Positions 44,855 through 53,423 of a stretch of DNA of 64,000 nt are shown in pieces. Source of the DNA: Streptomyces venezuelae (GTDB lineage: Bacteria; Actinomycetota; Actinomycetes; Streptomycetales; Streptomycetaceae); NCBI RefSeq assembly GCF_008642295.1, contig NZ_CP029190.1:7361501-7425500 (forward strand). The letters are read 5' to 3'. The notes beneath the pieces were generated by a model. It did no database searches and was not told the origin of the DNA. It saw nothing but the letters and a program-made list of their open reading frames with translations. Made by a program: the position numbers and the translations under genes. Each line of letters begins with the position of its first letter. Position 1 is the stretch's first letter.

Positions 44855-46900
44855 TCAGACGCCGCCGTAGGCGACCTTGCCCAGGCCGATCCAGCCGTTG
44901 CCGCCGGCGGGGTCGCCGCCGTTCCAGGCGTAGACCGTGGCGCTGCCGTCGGCGCCCATCAGGACGTAGTCGGCCTTCGTATCGCCGTTGAAGTCGGTGA
45001 ACTGGACCTTGGTGTGATCAGTGGTCAGCCCGGTGGCGATCTGGCCGACCGCCTGCCAGCCGTTGGGGCCGGTCACGTCGCCGCCGCGGTTGCGGTAGAG
45101 GTCGACCTTCCCGTCGGCCTTGATCAGGTGGTAGTCGGCCTTGCCGTCACCGTCGTTGTCGGCGAACCGGATCCGCTGACGCTCCTTGCTGGAGCCGGTG
45201 GTCACCTTGCCGATGTGCTCCCACGGGGCAACCTGGTCGCCGCCACGGTTGAGGTAGACGTTGACGCCGCCGTTGTCGTCGAAGACGAGGTAGTCGGTGC
45301 GGCCATCACCGTCCCAGTCGGCGAACCGGACCTTGGTCACGTCGGTGGTGACTCCACTGGCGACCTGACCCAGGCCATGCCAGCCGGCGTAACCGGGCTT
45401 GTCACCGCCCCGGTTGAGCCAGGCGTTGACGGAGCCGTTGGCGTTGATGACGAGGTAGTCGAAGCGGCCGTCCCCGTCGAAGTCGGCGAGCCGGACCCGC
45501 TTGCGCTCGGTGGTGGTGCCGGAGGCGACCTGCGTCGCAGCCCCCCAGCCGCCGTGGCCGTCACCACCCTTGTTCTGCCAAGCCGTGACCTTGCCGTCGT
45601 CGCCGATGGTGACGTAATCGGGCTTGCGGTCCCCGTCGAAGTCGGCCCAGCGCACCTTCCCGTCCCCACCGGCCTCGTTCACCGCGGCCGACCGCCGCGA
45701 GGTCAGGCCGCTGATCCAGGATCCGAGGTCGTCGACCCGGGTGTCGTAGGCGCCGGTCTTGACGTCGCTGCCGTCAAGGCAACCGCCTTGCCAGGCGCGG
45801 CTGGTGACACCGGCCACCAGGACCTTGCCGCTCACGGTCTGCAGGGCCGGGGCACCAGCGTCGCCCTTGCAGACGGTTGCGTCGGCCGGGGTCTTGGGGG
45901 CGAGGTCAAACCCCGTGGCAGCGACCGGGCCGACGGTGAAGTCTGCCTTGTGGGCCTGGGAGGGGGCCCACACGCTGTCGGTCCGGCCGTAGCCGGTGAC
46001 GGTGACCTGCGCACCCGCAGCCAGTGCGGCGTTCGAGACGCCCACGGGGGTGATGGTGAACACGGGCTGTGCCAGCCGGGCCATCACCAGGTCGCGGTCG
46101 GTGCGCGGCACGAGCTCGGCGATCTCGCTGGTGTGCCCGCCGGCCGCGTTCAGATCCTTGCGGCCGATCGTCAGTGTGGTCTTGGTCTTCGGCGCACCTG
46201 CGGGTACATCAATGCTCTCGGCGGGCTTGTCGGCGAAGCAGCTCTTGGCGGTCATCACCCAGCGCGGGTCGACAAGTACGGCAGTGCAGGCCCGGGTGTC
46301 TCCGATGCGGAGCCTGCCGAGATAGGCGTACGGATTGTCCCCGGCCGGCTGGGCCGGCGTCGCGGCGCTGGAGCCGGTCACCCGCATCTCCAGCAGCACG
46401 GCCTGCTGGGGGTCGGTGGGGTCGGCCTCGCCGAATCCCTTGGAGGTGTCCTTGGGCACGGCGAGCTGCTCGGTGGTGCCCGCGATCGAGACGCTGGCGT
46501 TGATGTCCCGGTCGTTCGTCTCGATCCGGTAGGCACGCGGGATGTTCACCTGCAGATAGCCGGTGTTGGCGGCCTTGAAGCAGATCCGGGACTCGTTGGT
46601 CAGCAGGTTCCGCGCCCACACCATGATCTGGTAGTCGCCGCTGCAGGAGGACTGGGTGATGTTGCCGTCACCGGCGATCAGGTCCGCGCCGGTGGCGGCC
46701 AGAATGTCGGAGCGGTAGGGGTAGGCGCCGTCCTCGACGGCGAAGGGCGCCCCGCCGTTGGCGGAGGGCGTGGTCTCGGCGGCGGCGAGCGGAGCGGGTA
46801 CCCCGACGACGACGGCCGCGACCGCGGTGGCTGCGGGCAGCCAGCTGCGTATGCGCACTGGTGGTGTCTTCGCTTTCAGTGAGAGGCCCTGCCCGTTCAA
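44855..46900 (-). CDS. Secreted trypsin-fold protein with FG-GAP repeats, catalytic His and Ser replaced
   Basis: Up to 681 residues. The frame opens at TTG 46900; GTG 46858 (VRIRSWLPAATAVAAVVVGV) is an alternative that gives a tighter signal peptide. After ~140 residues of unassigned beta-rich sequence comes a trypsin-type domain (about 190-415): LGRLRIGDTRACTAVLVDPR, WVMTAKSCFAD, DRDLVMARLAQPV, VCKGDAGAPALQTVSG. In active enzymes the second block is TAAHC and the last GDSGGP. Here His is replaced (TAKSC) and Ser is Ala (GDAGAP); only the Asp remains. It should be a pseudoprotease. The C-terminal 250 residues are five FG-GAP units nearly identical in pattern to the SGNH hydrolase. It probably binds rather than cuts. 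Confidence 0.85.
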   Translation of the reverse strand: MNGQGLSLKAKTPPVRIRSWLPAATAVAAVVVGVPAPLAAAETTPSANGGAPFAVEDGAYPYRSDILAATGADLIAGDGNITQSSCSGDYQIMVWARNLLTNESRICFKAANTGYLQVNIPRAYRIETNDRDINASVSIAGTTEQLAVPKDTSKGFGEADPTDPQQAVLLEMRVTGSSAATPAQPAGDNPYAYLGRLRIGDTRACTAVLVDPRWVMTAKSCFADKPAESIDVPAGAPKTKTTLTIGRKDLNAAGGHTSEIAELVPRTDRDLVMARLAQPVFTITPVGVSNAALAAGAQVTVTGYGRTDSVWAPSQAHKADFTVGPVAATGFDLAPKTPADATVCKGDAGAPALQTVSGKVLVAGVTSRAWQGGCLDGSDVKTGAYDTRVDDLGSWISGLTSRRSAAVNEAGGDGKVRWADFDGDRKPDYVTIGDDGKVTAWQNKGGDGHGGWGAATQVASGTTTERKRVRLADFDGDGRFDYLVINANGSVNAWLNRGGDKPGYAGWHGLGQVASGVTTDVTKVRFADWDGDGRTDYLVFDDNGGVNVYLNRGGDQVAPWEHIGKVTTGSSKERQRIRFADNDGDGKADYHLIKADGKVDLYRNRGGDVTGPNGWQAVGQIATGLTTDHTKVQFTDFNGDTKADYVLMGADGSATVYAWNGGDPAGGNGWIGLGKVAYGGV

Positions 46901-47365
46901 TGTCGGTGGGGCCGGGAGTAACTGGGAGACCGTCCGCGCGGGTTGACGAACGGTCGAAGATCGCCTGGGGGCCGCAGGAAGAGTAACTCCTCATTCGGAT
47001 GCCTGCCTCCATCGGTTGCTGTTGAGTAGGCATCGCGAGACAGAACGCAAAGTGCAGGTAAAATAAATACCCTAGTGTGCAACCCTCTTGATTTGTAGTC
47101 AGTCCACGCTAGATGCCGTGGAGCGCCGCTTGGGCGGAGCGGGATGGAATGTTGCGAACGCCGTTCCCATCGGATTACGGTGTGCGCGCTCGTTGACCGC
47201 CTGCCCCTCTGGCCTGGGGAAGCCGCGAAGTATGGGGGCGGCAGGCCCGTTTGCGAGTGTCTGCAGAAGGGGGCCCCAGCGCTGTCTGCACCTCCTTGAG
47301 AGGTGCAGCTTCTGCGACGCCATTTTCGGGTCATCTGCCCGCGTTTTCAGAGGGGAAATTTTTTC
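46901..47365. other. Divergent promoter region
   Basis: This is the only gap between the minus-strand secreted cluster and the plus-strand toxin gene. It includes a very AT-rich patch at about 47050-47075 (ggtaaaataaataccctagt), which stands out in this GC-rich window and is the best place for promoters in either direction. No gene is seen. I could not fix -10/-35 boxes with confidence. Confidence 0.5.
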
Positions 47366-50300
47366 GTGCGTCACCACACAGGCCGGCAGGCCGGGTTGTG
47401 GCGGCAGGGGTATGCGCTGGCTGGGATGGCCGGCCGTGGACTTCTGCCGTTCGCCCTGCTTGCCGGGCTGGTCTCCGCGGCACCTGCCGTCGCCGAGGAA
47501 CCAGCACCACCACAGCTCTCGGAGCGTCAGCGCGTTCTGGAGAGTTGGAATACCGGAGGCCAGGCCGTCAAGGCCGCCGCCGGTGCCGCACTGTCCGGTA
47601 ACGACGACCAGGTTCGCGCCTTCCTGACCACCGGCCAGAAGATCGCAGAGGACCTGGACCGCCGGGAAGCTGCACTCACCCTCGTGACCGACGGCGGCCC
47701 CGCCCTTCGCGAGGCCGCACAGGCTGCGCTCAACGGCACACCGGAACAGCTCGAAACCTTCATGAAGGACGGCTGGAAGACCCCCCTGGCCGAAGACCAG
47801 CGGGTGGAGGCCGCCCAAGTCACCGAGGCCGGCGGAGTCGGCGTCCGCGAGGCCGGTGACACGGCCATGCGCGGATCCATCGAGAACATCCGCACATTCC
47901 TCAGCCAAGGTCAGTACAAGCAGCGTGACGACGACGCGCGCGTCCGTGTGGCGCAGATCGAGGCAACGGGTGGTCCCTCCACCAAGCGCGCCGCAGCCCA
48001 GGCGCTGGCGGGCACTATCGATGACGTCCGCGAGTTCCTCGCCTATGGGCAGCACGTCGCCCGCGCACAGGACCGGGAACACGCCACGATCAGCGATCTG
48101 GCCAAGCAGTCTTCCGAGGCCGCGGCAGCGGCCGAGAAGGCCAAGCTGAGCGCCCAGGAGAACGTCGAGAAGGCGAAGTCGGCGTCCGAGCTGGCGAAGA
48201 AGGAAGCGGCGAAGGCCGCTGCGGAGACGCAGGCGGCGAAGAACGATGCAGTCAAGGCCGCCGACGCGGCCCGTCGCGCGGCCGAGTCAACCCGCCGTGC
48301 CGCGGACGCGGCCAAGGCCGCGATTGCCGCAGCCCGCGCCGCCAACGCGGCTGCGCAGACAGCCGCGATCGCCGCTCAGAACGCCGCCCACGCTTCCCTC
48401 CAGGCCTCCCGGGCCGCGAGTAGGGCGTGGAAGGCAGCAGCGTCGGGCAAGGTCTACGAGGACATCGCGGCTGAGGCAGAGACTGTCTCGAAGTTCGCCT
48501 CCAGGATGGCCGACTCCGCCGAGGCCGCGCGCGTCACGCTCGAAGTCCTGAAGATCACGATGCAGGCCCAGTCGGGCGCGATCCAGGCGATGAACGATGC
48601 GGCCAAGCACTCGGACGACTCCGCCGCTTGGGCCGGCCAGGCAGGCGCCCACGAGGGCCAGGCTAAGGCTGCCGCAGCCTCTGCACGACGGCACGCGGTA
48701 GAAGCCAAGCGGGCTGCGGACGCCGCCGTGGCCCACGCGCACGCCGCGGCTGTCGCCGCGGGCCAGGCCCGGGATGCGGCACGCTCATCTGCGGCGCACG
48801 CGCTCAAGGCCGCCCAAGCCGCTCGCAAAGCCGCCGACCACGCCGGTGACGCCCAGGCGGCCGCGAACCAGGCGAAGATCAACGCTGATGAGGCTTTGAA
48901 GGCTGCGCAGGCAGCAGGCGCCGCGGTCGAGAAGGCCAAGCAGGTACAAGAGACCGCGCGCAAGAACGAAGCTGAAGAAGTCGCGGCGCGCACCACCCTG
49001 CTCGTGAACGAAGCCAGGGACACGAAGGAACAAATGGACGCGGCCAAGGCCGCCGCGGATCGCAAGGTCGAGGACGCAATCAAGCTCGACAGCGACTTCG
49101 ATTCCCTGACTGCCGACGCGGTCAAGCCTGACGCGCAGCCGTCCCAGATCGCAGCCACCGGTCGGAAGATGGCCCTGCTGGCCATGCAGGTCCGCGGCCC
49201 TTGGAGCAAGGCAGCCGCAGGGGCGGCACTGACCGGCGACGACAACGCCGTCGTCCTCTACGCCCGCACCGGCTGGAAGCTGGCCGAGGACCAGGACGAG
49301 CGGGAAGCCGTCGACAACCTGTCCCAAGAGTCTCCCCACGAGACTGTCCGCAACGCCGCAGCGACCGCGCTGGCGAGTGATCAGGCCACAGTCCACACGT
49401 TTTGGACAAAAGGTCAGTACCAGGCAGCGGCACCGGACAACCGGATCGCGGTCGCGAAGATAGCGGAGGCTGGCGGCGCTGGGGTGAAGGAGGCGGCCAA
49501 GGCTGCCCTCGACAACCCAGACCCCAAGGCCCTGGACACCTTCCTTTCCATAACCCAGTACCGGGCCCGGATCGAGGACTACCGGGTCGAGGCAGCCCGG
49601 ATGGCCGAAGGCGGAGGCCTCGAGCTCAAGTCGGCTGCCGAGGTCGCCCTCGCCAGCCCCGACACCCACCTGATCACCTTCATCGAATCCGGCCAACACC
49701 GTGCCAAGCGCCGCGACCTGTTGACCGCCACCCACATCGAGCAGGTCCAAGGCCTCATCTCCACCTCCAGCCAGGTCTCCGCCCTCGCCTACCAGGACGC
49801 CTACGAAGCGGCCTCGGCGGCCGCGAACGCCCAGGGCTACGCAGATCAGGCCGCCGGCCACGCGAAGACGGCAGCCGACCACGCCAAGCAGGCTGCCGGT
49901 CACGCCGAGGCAGCCAAGGCATCGGCTGACCGCGCTCGCGCCTCGGCTGACAAGGCCGCAGCCTCCGCTGCCACCGCGCGTAAGGCAGAAGCACAGGCAC
50001 GCGCCAGCGCGAGCCAAGCCAGCTACTCCGCCGCCCGAGCGCAGGCCAGCGCCAACGCCGCACGCGGATATGCCGCCAGCGCTTACCAAGCCGCGGAACA
50101 GGCACGGAAGTCGGCGGAAAACGCCGGCCTCAGCTTGGACGTCGTCCGGGGCAGATATGAAGAAGCCCTGGAACGCTATGCCGAGGACCGCCGCAAGGCG
50201 GACATCGAACGTGAGATCCGGGAGCGAGCAGCCGATGAGGCGGCCGAGCTCAAGAACTCGGATGCTGCACAATTCAACGCGCTGATCACGTGGCTGGCCA

Positions 50301-51421
50301 ATCCCAACCGTCAGGGTCTACCGCCGGGCATGACTCTTATGGAGTACTTGCATCTGCTTCTTGACGGCACGGGTGCGGCGCCGATTGTCGGCGAGCCCGC
50401 CGACCTGGCGAACTGCGTTATTTACAGAGTCGAAAGTGAACTGTATAAGTTCCAGCCGGGCCTCGGTAACAGCGAACAGGCACTCAAGGACGCATCTCTG
50501 GCGTGCCTGGCGGCTGTGCCTGGTGTTGGATGGGGCGCTTTCGCGGTAAAGGGAGGTCGTCTTCTTGAGAAGTACGGTCTAAGCAACGCCGATGTTCTAG
50601 GAAAGCTGAAGAACATCTTCAAGGCGAACCCGTGCAAGAAGCACAGCTTCCCCGCCGGCACCCATGTCCTCATGGGCAACGGATCAACCAAACCCATCGA
50701 AAAGATCCGAGTCGGCGACAGCGTCGCGGCTGCCGACCCCCTCACAGGGAACAGCGGCCCACGACGGGTGCAAGCCACCATCCACACGCCGGACGACCGC
50801 AAATTCACCGAAATCACTCTCGCCGAACGCGGCGCCGGCGCGACGATCACGGCGACGAATCATCATCCCTTCTGGTCAGTCAAGGACCGCACATGGACCG
50901 ACGCCGGTGCGCTTCGTGCTGGCGACACGCTACTCACTGCCCAGGGTGCGGCGGCCCAGGTCGGTTCTATCCGACACTGGACTGGTCTGGAGCCCGCGTA
51001 CGACCTCACCGTCGCAGACCTCCACACGTACTTCGTCATGGCAGGGACCACGTCCCTGCTCGTCCACAACACGACGTGCCCCACAGGCTTCACCGATCTC
51101 GGCGGCAACAAGTTCAAGTCCCCCGGGGGCCTGGAATACGGACCGGGCTCTGTCCATGGGCATCGGTTGGACCACGTCATGGCTCATACCCAGCCGGATC
51201 CGTCGAAGCCCGCACACAGCCTCTTCGTGGAAACTGAGCAGGCGAAGGTCCTCAAGCTGCTCGACGAGGCATGGGCGAAGAAGGGTGCCCCCGACCCATC
51301 TGATCCCATGAAGTACGTCATCGATATGGGTCGACCGGTGGGTAGGGCCGGAGAGACAAAATTGCGGATTGTAGTAGTTGCGGGAACGGGAGCAGTGATT
51401 ACCGCTTTCCCGCAATCCTGA
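47366..51421 (+). CDS. Polymorphic toxin: ALF repeats, coiled coils, HINT domain, C-terminal toxin
   Basis: 1,351 residues from GTG 47366, nine bases after AGAGGGGA; the upstream frame is not signal-like. Parts in order: signal peptide (LLPFALLAGLVSAAPAVAEE); four ALF units (GNDDQVRAFLTTGQ, GTPEQLETFMKDGW, GSIENIRTFLSQGQY, GTIDDVREFLAYGQ); a ~300-residue alanine-rich coiled coil; a second set of four ALF units (GDDNAVVLYARTGW to PDTHLITFIESGQ); a second coiled coil. Then a HINT protease domain (about 1090-1235: SFPAGTHVLMGNGSTKPIEK, TATNHHPFW, YDLTVADLHTYFVMAGTTSL, LVHN). The last ~116 residues are the toxin (GHRLDHVMAHTQPDPSKPAH, LRIVVVAGTGAVITAFPQS), resembling BECR-fold RNase toxins. The HINT domain should release the toxin after export. 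Confidence 0.88.
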   Translation: MRHHTGRQAGLWRQGYALAGMAGRGLLPFALLAGLVSAAPAVAEEPAPPQLSERQRVLESWNTGGQAVKAAAGAALSGNDDQVRAFLTTGQKIAEDLDRREAALTLVTDGGPALREAAQAALNGTPEQLETFMKDGWKTPLAEDQRVEAAQVTEAGGVGVREAGDTAMRGSIENIRTFLSQGQYKQRDDDARVRVAQIEATGGPSTKRAAAQALAGTIDDVREFLAYGQHVARAQDREHATISDLAKQSSEAAAAAEKAKLSAQENVEKAKSASELAKKEAAKAAAETQAAKNDAVKAADAARRAAESTRRAADAAKAAIAAARAANAAAQTAAIAAQNAAHASLQASRAASRAWKAAASGKVYEDIAAEAETVSKFASRMADSAEAARVTLEVLKITMQAQSGAIQAMNDAAKHSDDSAAWAGQAGAHEGQAKAAAASARRHAVEAKRAADAAVAHAHAAAVAAGQARDAARSSAAHALKAAQAARKAADHAGDAQAAANQAKINADEALKAAQAAGAAVEKAKQVQETARKNEAEEVAARTTLLVNEARDTKEQMDAAKAAADRKVEDAIKLDSDFDSLTADAVKPDAQPSQIAATGRKMALLAMQVRGPWSKAAAGAALTGDDNAVVLYARTGWKLAEDQDEREAVDNLSQESPHETVRNAAATALASDQATVHTFWTKGQYQAAAPDNRIAVAKIAEAGGAGVKEAAKAALDNPDPKALDTFLSITQYRARIEDYRVEAARMAEGGGLELKSAAEVALASPDTHLITFIESGQHRAKRRDLLTATHIEQVQGLISTSSQVSALAYQDAYEAASAAANAQGYADQAAGHAKTAADHAKQAAGHAEAAKASADRARASADKAAASAATARKAEAQARASASQASYSAARAQASANAARGYAASAYQAAEQARKSAENAGLSLDVVRGRYEEALERYAEDRRKADIEREIRERAADEAAELKNSDAAQFNALITWLANPNRQGLPPGMTLMEYLHLLLDGTGAAPIVGEPADLANCVIYRVESELYKFQPGLGNSEQALKDASLACLAAVPGVGWGAFAVKGGRLLEKYGLSNADVLGKLKNIFKANPCKKHSFPAGTHVLMGNGSTKPIEKIRVGDSVAAADPLTGNSGPRRVQATIHTPDDRKFTEITLAERGAGATITATNHHPFWSVKDRTWTDAGALRAGDTLLTAQGAAAQVGSIRHWTGLEPAYDLTVADLHTYFVMAGTTSLLVHNTTCPTGFTDLGGNKFKSPGGLEYGPGSVHGHRLDHVMAHTQPDPSKPAHSLFVETEQAKVLKLLDEAWAKKGAPDPSDPMKYVIDMGRPVGRAGETKLRIVVVAGTGAVITAFPQS

Positions 51422-51435
51422 AGGAGGAGTCATCG

Positions 51436-51660
51436 TTGAAGGAATGGTGTCCGCGGTGTGAACAGGGGTGGGTTAGGGAATATCGGGTGATCGGTCGATC
51501 TGAGACCTTCTCGGTGTGTGAGGAATGTGACACCGTGTGGGAAGATCGAAATCCCGTCAATGCCGCCCCCTACGTCCTTCTGGAGGACTATCTCGCTCGC
51601 TTCGGCAAGGGGCCGCTATGGTCCGATATTGAGCGTGTGGACGATTCAACAGAGAGGTAG
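51436..51660 (+). CDS. Zinc-ribbon protein, candidate immunity protein of the toxin
   Basis: A 74-residue acidic protein starting at TTG 51436; the ribosome site AAGGAGGAG overlaps the toxin's stop codon, so the two genes are translationally linked. Two Cys pairs (WCPRCEQGW and VCEECDTVW) should form a zinc ribbon, followed by an acidic helix (PYVLLEDYLARFGKGPLWSD). Immunity genes nearly always sit directly behind the C-terminal toxin, and acidic surfaces suit binding to RNase-type toxins. A strong terminator 40 bases on ends the unit. The immunity role is an inference from position and composition. Confidence 0.75.
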   Translation: MKEWCPRCEQGWVREYRVIGRSETFSVCEECDTVWEDRNPVNAAPYVLLEDYLARFGKGPLWSDIERVDDSTER

Positions 51661-51700
51661 TGGCCGCCCGCCTACACCATGATCAGCTGAGCGGCCTGAT

Positions 51701-51740
51701 GTGGTCCGCCACCGGGGACGCGCCCGCGGTGGCGGACCAC
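51701..51740. terminator. Perfect 14-bp hairpin ending the toxin-immunity unit
   Basis: GTGGTCCGCCACCG (51701-51714) pairs with CGGTGGCGGACCAC (51727-51740), loop of 12 bases. It begins 40 bases after the stop of the immunity candidate. No U-tract, as is common in Streptomyces. Confidence 0.85.
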
Positions 51741-51942
51741 CAAGTACCAGACTTGGGACTGGTCCGCCGGGACCAGGGGCCCGCGTCGGCCGCGTACGAA
51801 CGCGCCGCACCGCCCGGCTCCTGGCCGAGTACAGCCGACTGCGCCGCCACGCGGTCGAGGTGGAGCCCGGCCGGTGACCTGCCGAAGTGTTCGGGCAGGA
51901 CCATCCGCGGTTTGCCGGTGTGGTCCTGAACGCGATCGTGTC

Positions 51943-51960
51943 GATCACCTGAAGGTGATC
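51943..51960. repeat. Short perfect inverted repeat
   Basis: GATCACCT-GA-AGGTGATC. An 8-bp perfect repeat with a 2-base centre, in non-coding DNA. It could be an operator half-site pair. No gene starts directly after it. Confidence 0.35.
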
Positions 51961-52254
51961 ACGCCATCGTCCGCCCCGCTTCGGTGACCGGTCCGGCAGT
52001 AATGGCTCGAACGCGGGCCCACTGTGCGTCAGTCGACGACCGTCGGCACCAGCCAGGTCTTCGAGGCCGTCCCCAGCGTGACACCCGTGTCGTATTCTTG
52101 CGCGCTTTCGGCGCCGACATCACCGCCGACGGTCAGGACATCCGCATCTATGGCCCGGCCTGGCCCGGCCCGGCTCCGCGCGGCCGGTGTCCGGGCAACG
52201 GACACACGGGCCGCTGATCGGAAGTTTCCTGTTGATGAGCCTGGGCCTCCCGCT

Positions 52255-53172
52255 GTGCTGAACGTGTGGCTGGACGGTGTCACCGGCATCGCTTTCGGTC
52301 TTTCCGGCACGCGGGGAGTAGTCCTGGATGCCGGAGTGCGGGAGGTCGGAATTTCCCTGGGCCCGGGCGGTCGGCTCCGCGCCGCCGGTGGTGAGTACCA
52401 CCTGGACGACCGTTCATGGCATCTGTCGACCGCTGGTCGACGCGCGGACGCGGTCACTCCGCCCCGAACCGGCGGGTCGGGCCGCCCGCGTCGGCCGCCG
52501 GGCGGAGATCTGAGCTCCGACGCGCACGCTGCCGCCGTGCTTCTGCACCACTCCATGTTGGAGCTCCGCTCGGTGCGCTATGCCGCCTGTGCGGATCGCG
52601 TTCCCGTGCTGAAGCTGTGCCGGGCCTTCTCGGGAGCGGGTGCAGCGATCCTGGCCGCCGGGTCACAACGCGGCGCCCGCCGCCGTGAGGCGGCCTTCCA
52701 GGACGTGATCCGAGCCTGGGCGAGCCATGGCGGCCCGGGCCTCACACGCTGGTTCGCCGCGGTCCTCAGGGAACGCGCAGGCCGCCCGGACATCATCGAG
52801 ACACCCCGGGCGCCCGAACGAACACCTTCCTCCCTCACCGACGGCTCGCCCGTGTCCGGCACGCCTTCGCAGGCAGCTCTCGTCATGGCCGCCTGGACGG
52901 CGGCACACACCGACTACCAGACAGAGCGTCCGGCCGCCGCGCAGCTCCAACTCGCTCTGCCGCCCAGCACTGACAAGAGCTCTTCGGGACCTTGGCGACT
53001 GCGGACTGTCGGCTGCACCGAGCCGAACTCCTTCCGCCTCCACGCCGCCGCGTTCCAGGGGCCCGGCCCGCTCGTCCAGGTGGGGAAGCCCACTGCTGCC
53101 TGCAGCCTCGATTTGCACCAGGGCGCCTTGCTCGTCGCGGCCGGAGCCGGCTGGAGTGCGTCCGTGGGCTGA
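52255..53172 (+). CDS. Hypothetical protein, ~305 aa
   Basis: The frame is open from 52024, but I start at GTG 52255 because the text before it has no coding character. The first part is beta-rich (LNVWLDGVTGIAFGLSGTRG, VREVGISLGPGGRLRAAGGE). A Pro/Arg-rich linker follows, then a helical second half (HAAAVLLHHSMLELRSVRYA, VIRAWASHGGPGLTRWFAAV, QAALVMAAWTAAHTDYQTER). No domain is recognised. The absence of a clear ribosome binding site leaves the start uncertain. It ends 23 bases before a DUF6262 relic read from the other strand. Confidence 0.5.
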   Translation: MLNVWLDGVTGIAFGLSGTRGVVLDAGVREVGISLGPGGRLRAAGGEYHLDDRSWHLSTAGRRADAVTPPRTGGSGRPRRPPGGDLSSDAHAAAVLLHHSMLELRSVRYAACADRVPVLKLCRAFSGAGAAILAAGSQRGARRREAAFQDVIRAWASHGGPGLTRWFAAVLRERAGRPDIIETPRAPERTPSSLTDGSPVSGTPSQAALVMAAWTAAHTDYQTERPAAAQLQLALPPSTDKSSSGPWRLRTVGCTEPNSFRLHAAAFQGPGPLVQVGKPTAACSLDLHQGALLVAAGAGWSASVG

Positions 53173-53195
53173 CCCTCACCCCGGGCCACCATCAC

Positions 53196-53395
53196 TCAAT
53201 CGCTTTCATGACGGGCCAGGCGCCGACGCAGCTCCAGGTTCTCGCCCTGCGCGACTCCCAGGGCCTTGCGGAGCTTCGTCACCTCGCCACGATGAGCCTC
53301 CTGCTGCCGCGCGAGGCGGGTGCTCAGCGCTCTTACCGCAGCCGATGTCGACGAGTCGCCAGGGGGATCCGCAGGAGCCGCCGAGGCCGACCCGA
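53196..53395 (-). pseudogene. DUF6262 (TnpC-like) gene, 3' relic
   Basis: On the minus strand SAAVRALSTRLARQQEAHRG, EVTKLRKALGVAQGENLEL and RRRLARHESD-stop match the end of the intact DUF6262 protein at 5176-5583 almost residue for residue (SAAVRTLSARLTRLQQAHRE). The 5' part is absent: homology ends at about 53395, where the conjugation module begins. The element that carried it was apparently cut by the integration or rearrangement that brought the module. Confidence 0.8.
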
Positions 53396-53423
53396 GTGTG
53401 GTGGCGGGGTTTGTGTTTGTTGG

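Larger units (their letters stand above)
51661..52254. other. Intergenic region with terminator and palindromes
   Basis: Apart from the hairpins listed separately I see no supported gene. The plus strand has a scrap that reads YERAARLLAEYSRLRRHAVEVE-like across two frames (about 51795-51880). The minus strand has a short open end (ADVLTVGGDVGAESAQEYDT, ending WLVPTVVD) at 52029-52150. Both look like remains of lost genes that I cannot name. Confidence 0.4.

Noticed and set aside
45014..46882. Plus-strand 622-codon frame opposite the trypsin-like gene
   Set aside because: Shadow frame; all recognisable motifs are on the minus strand.
47099..48082. Minus-strand 327-codon frame at the start of the toxin gene
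   Set aside because: Overlaps the signal peptide and ALF repeats of the plus-strand gene and has no supporting motif.
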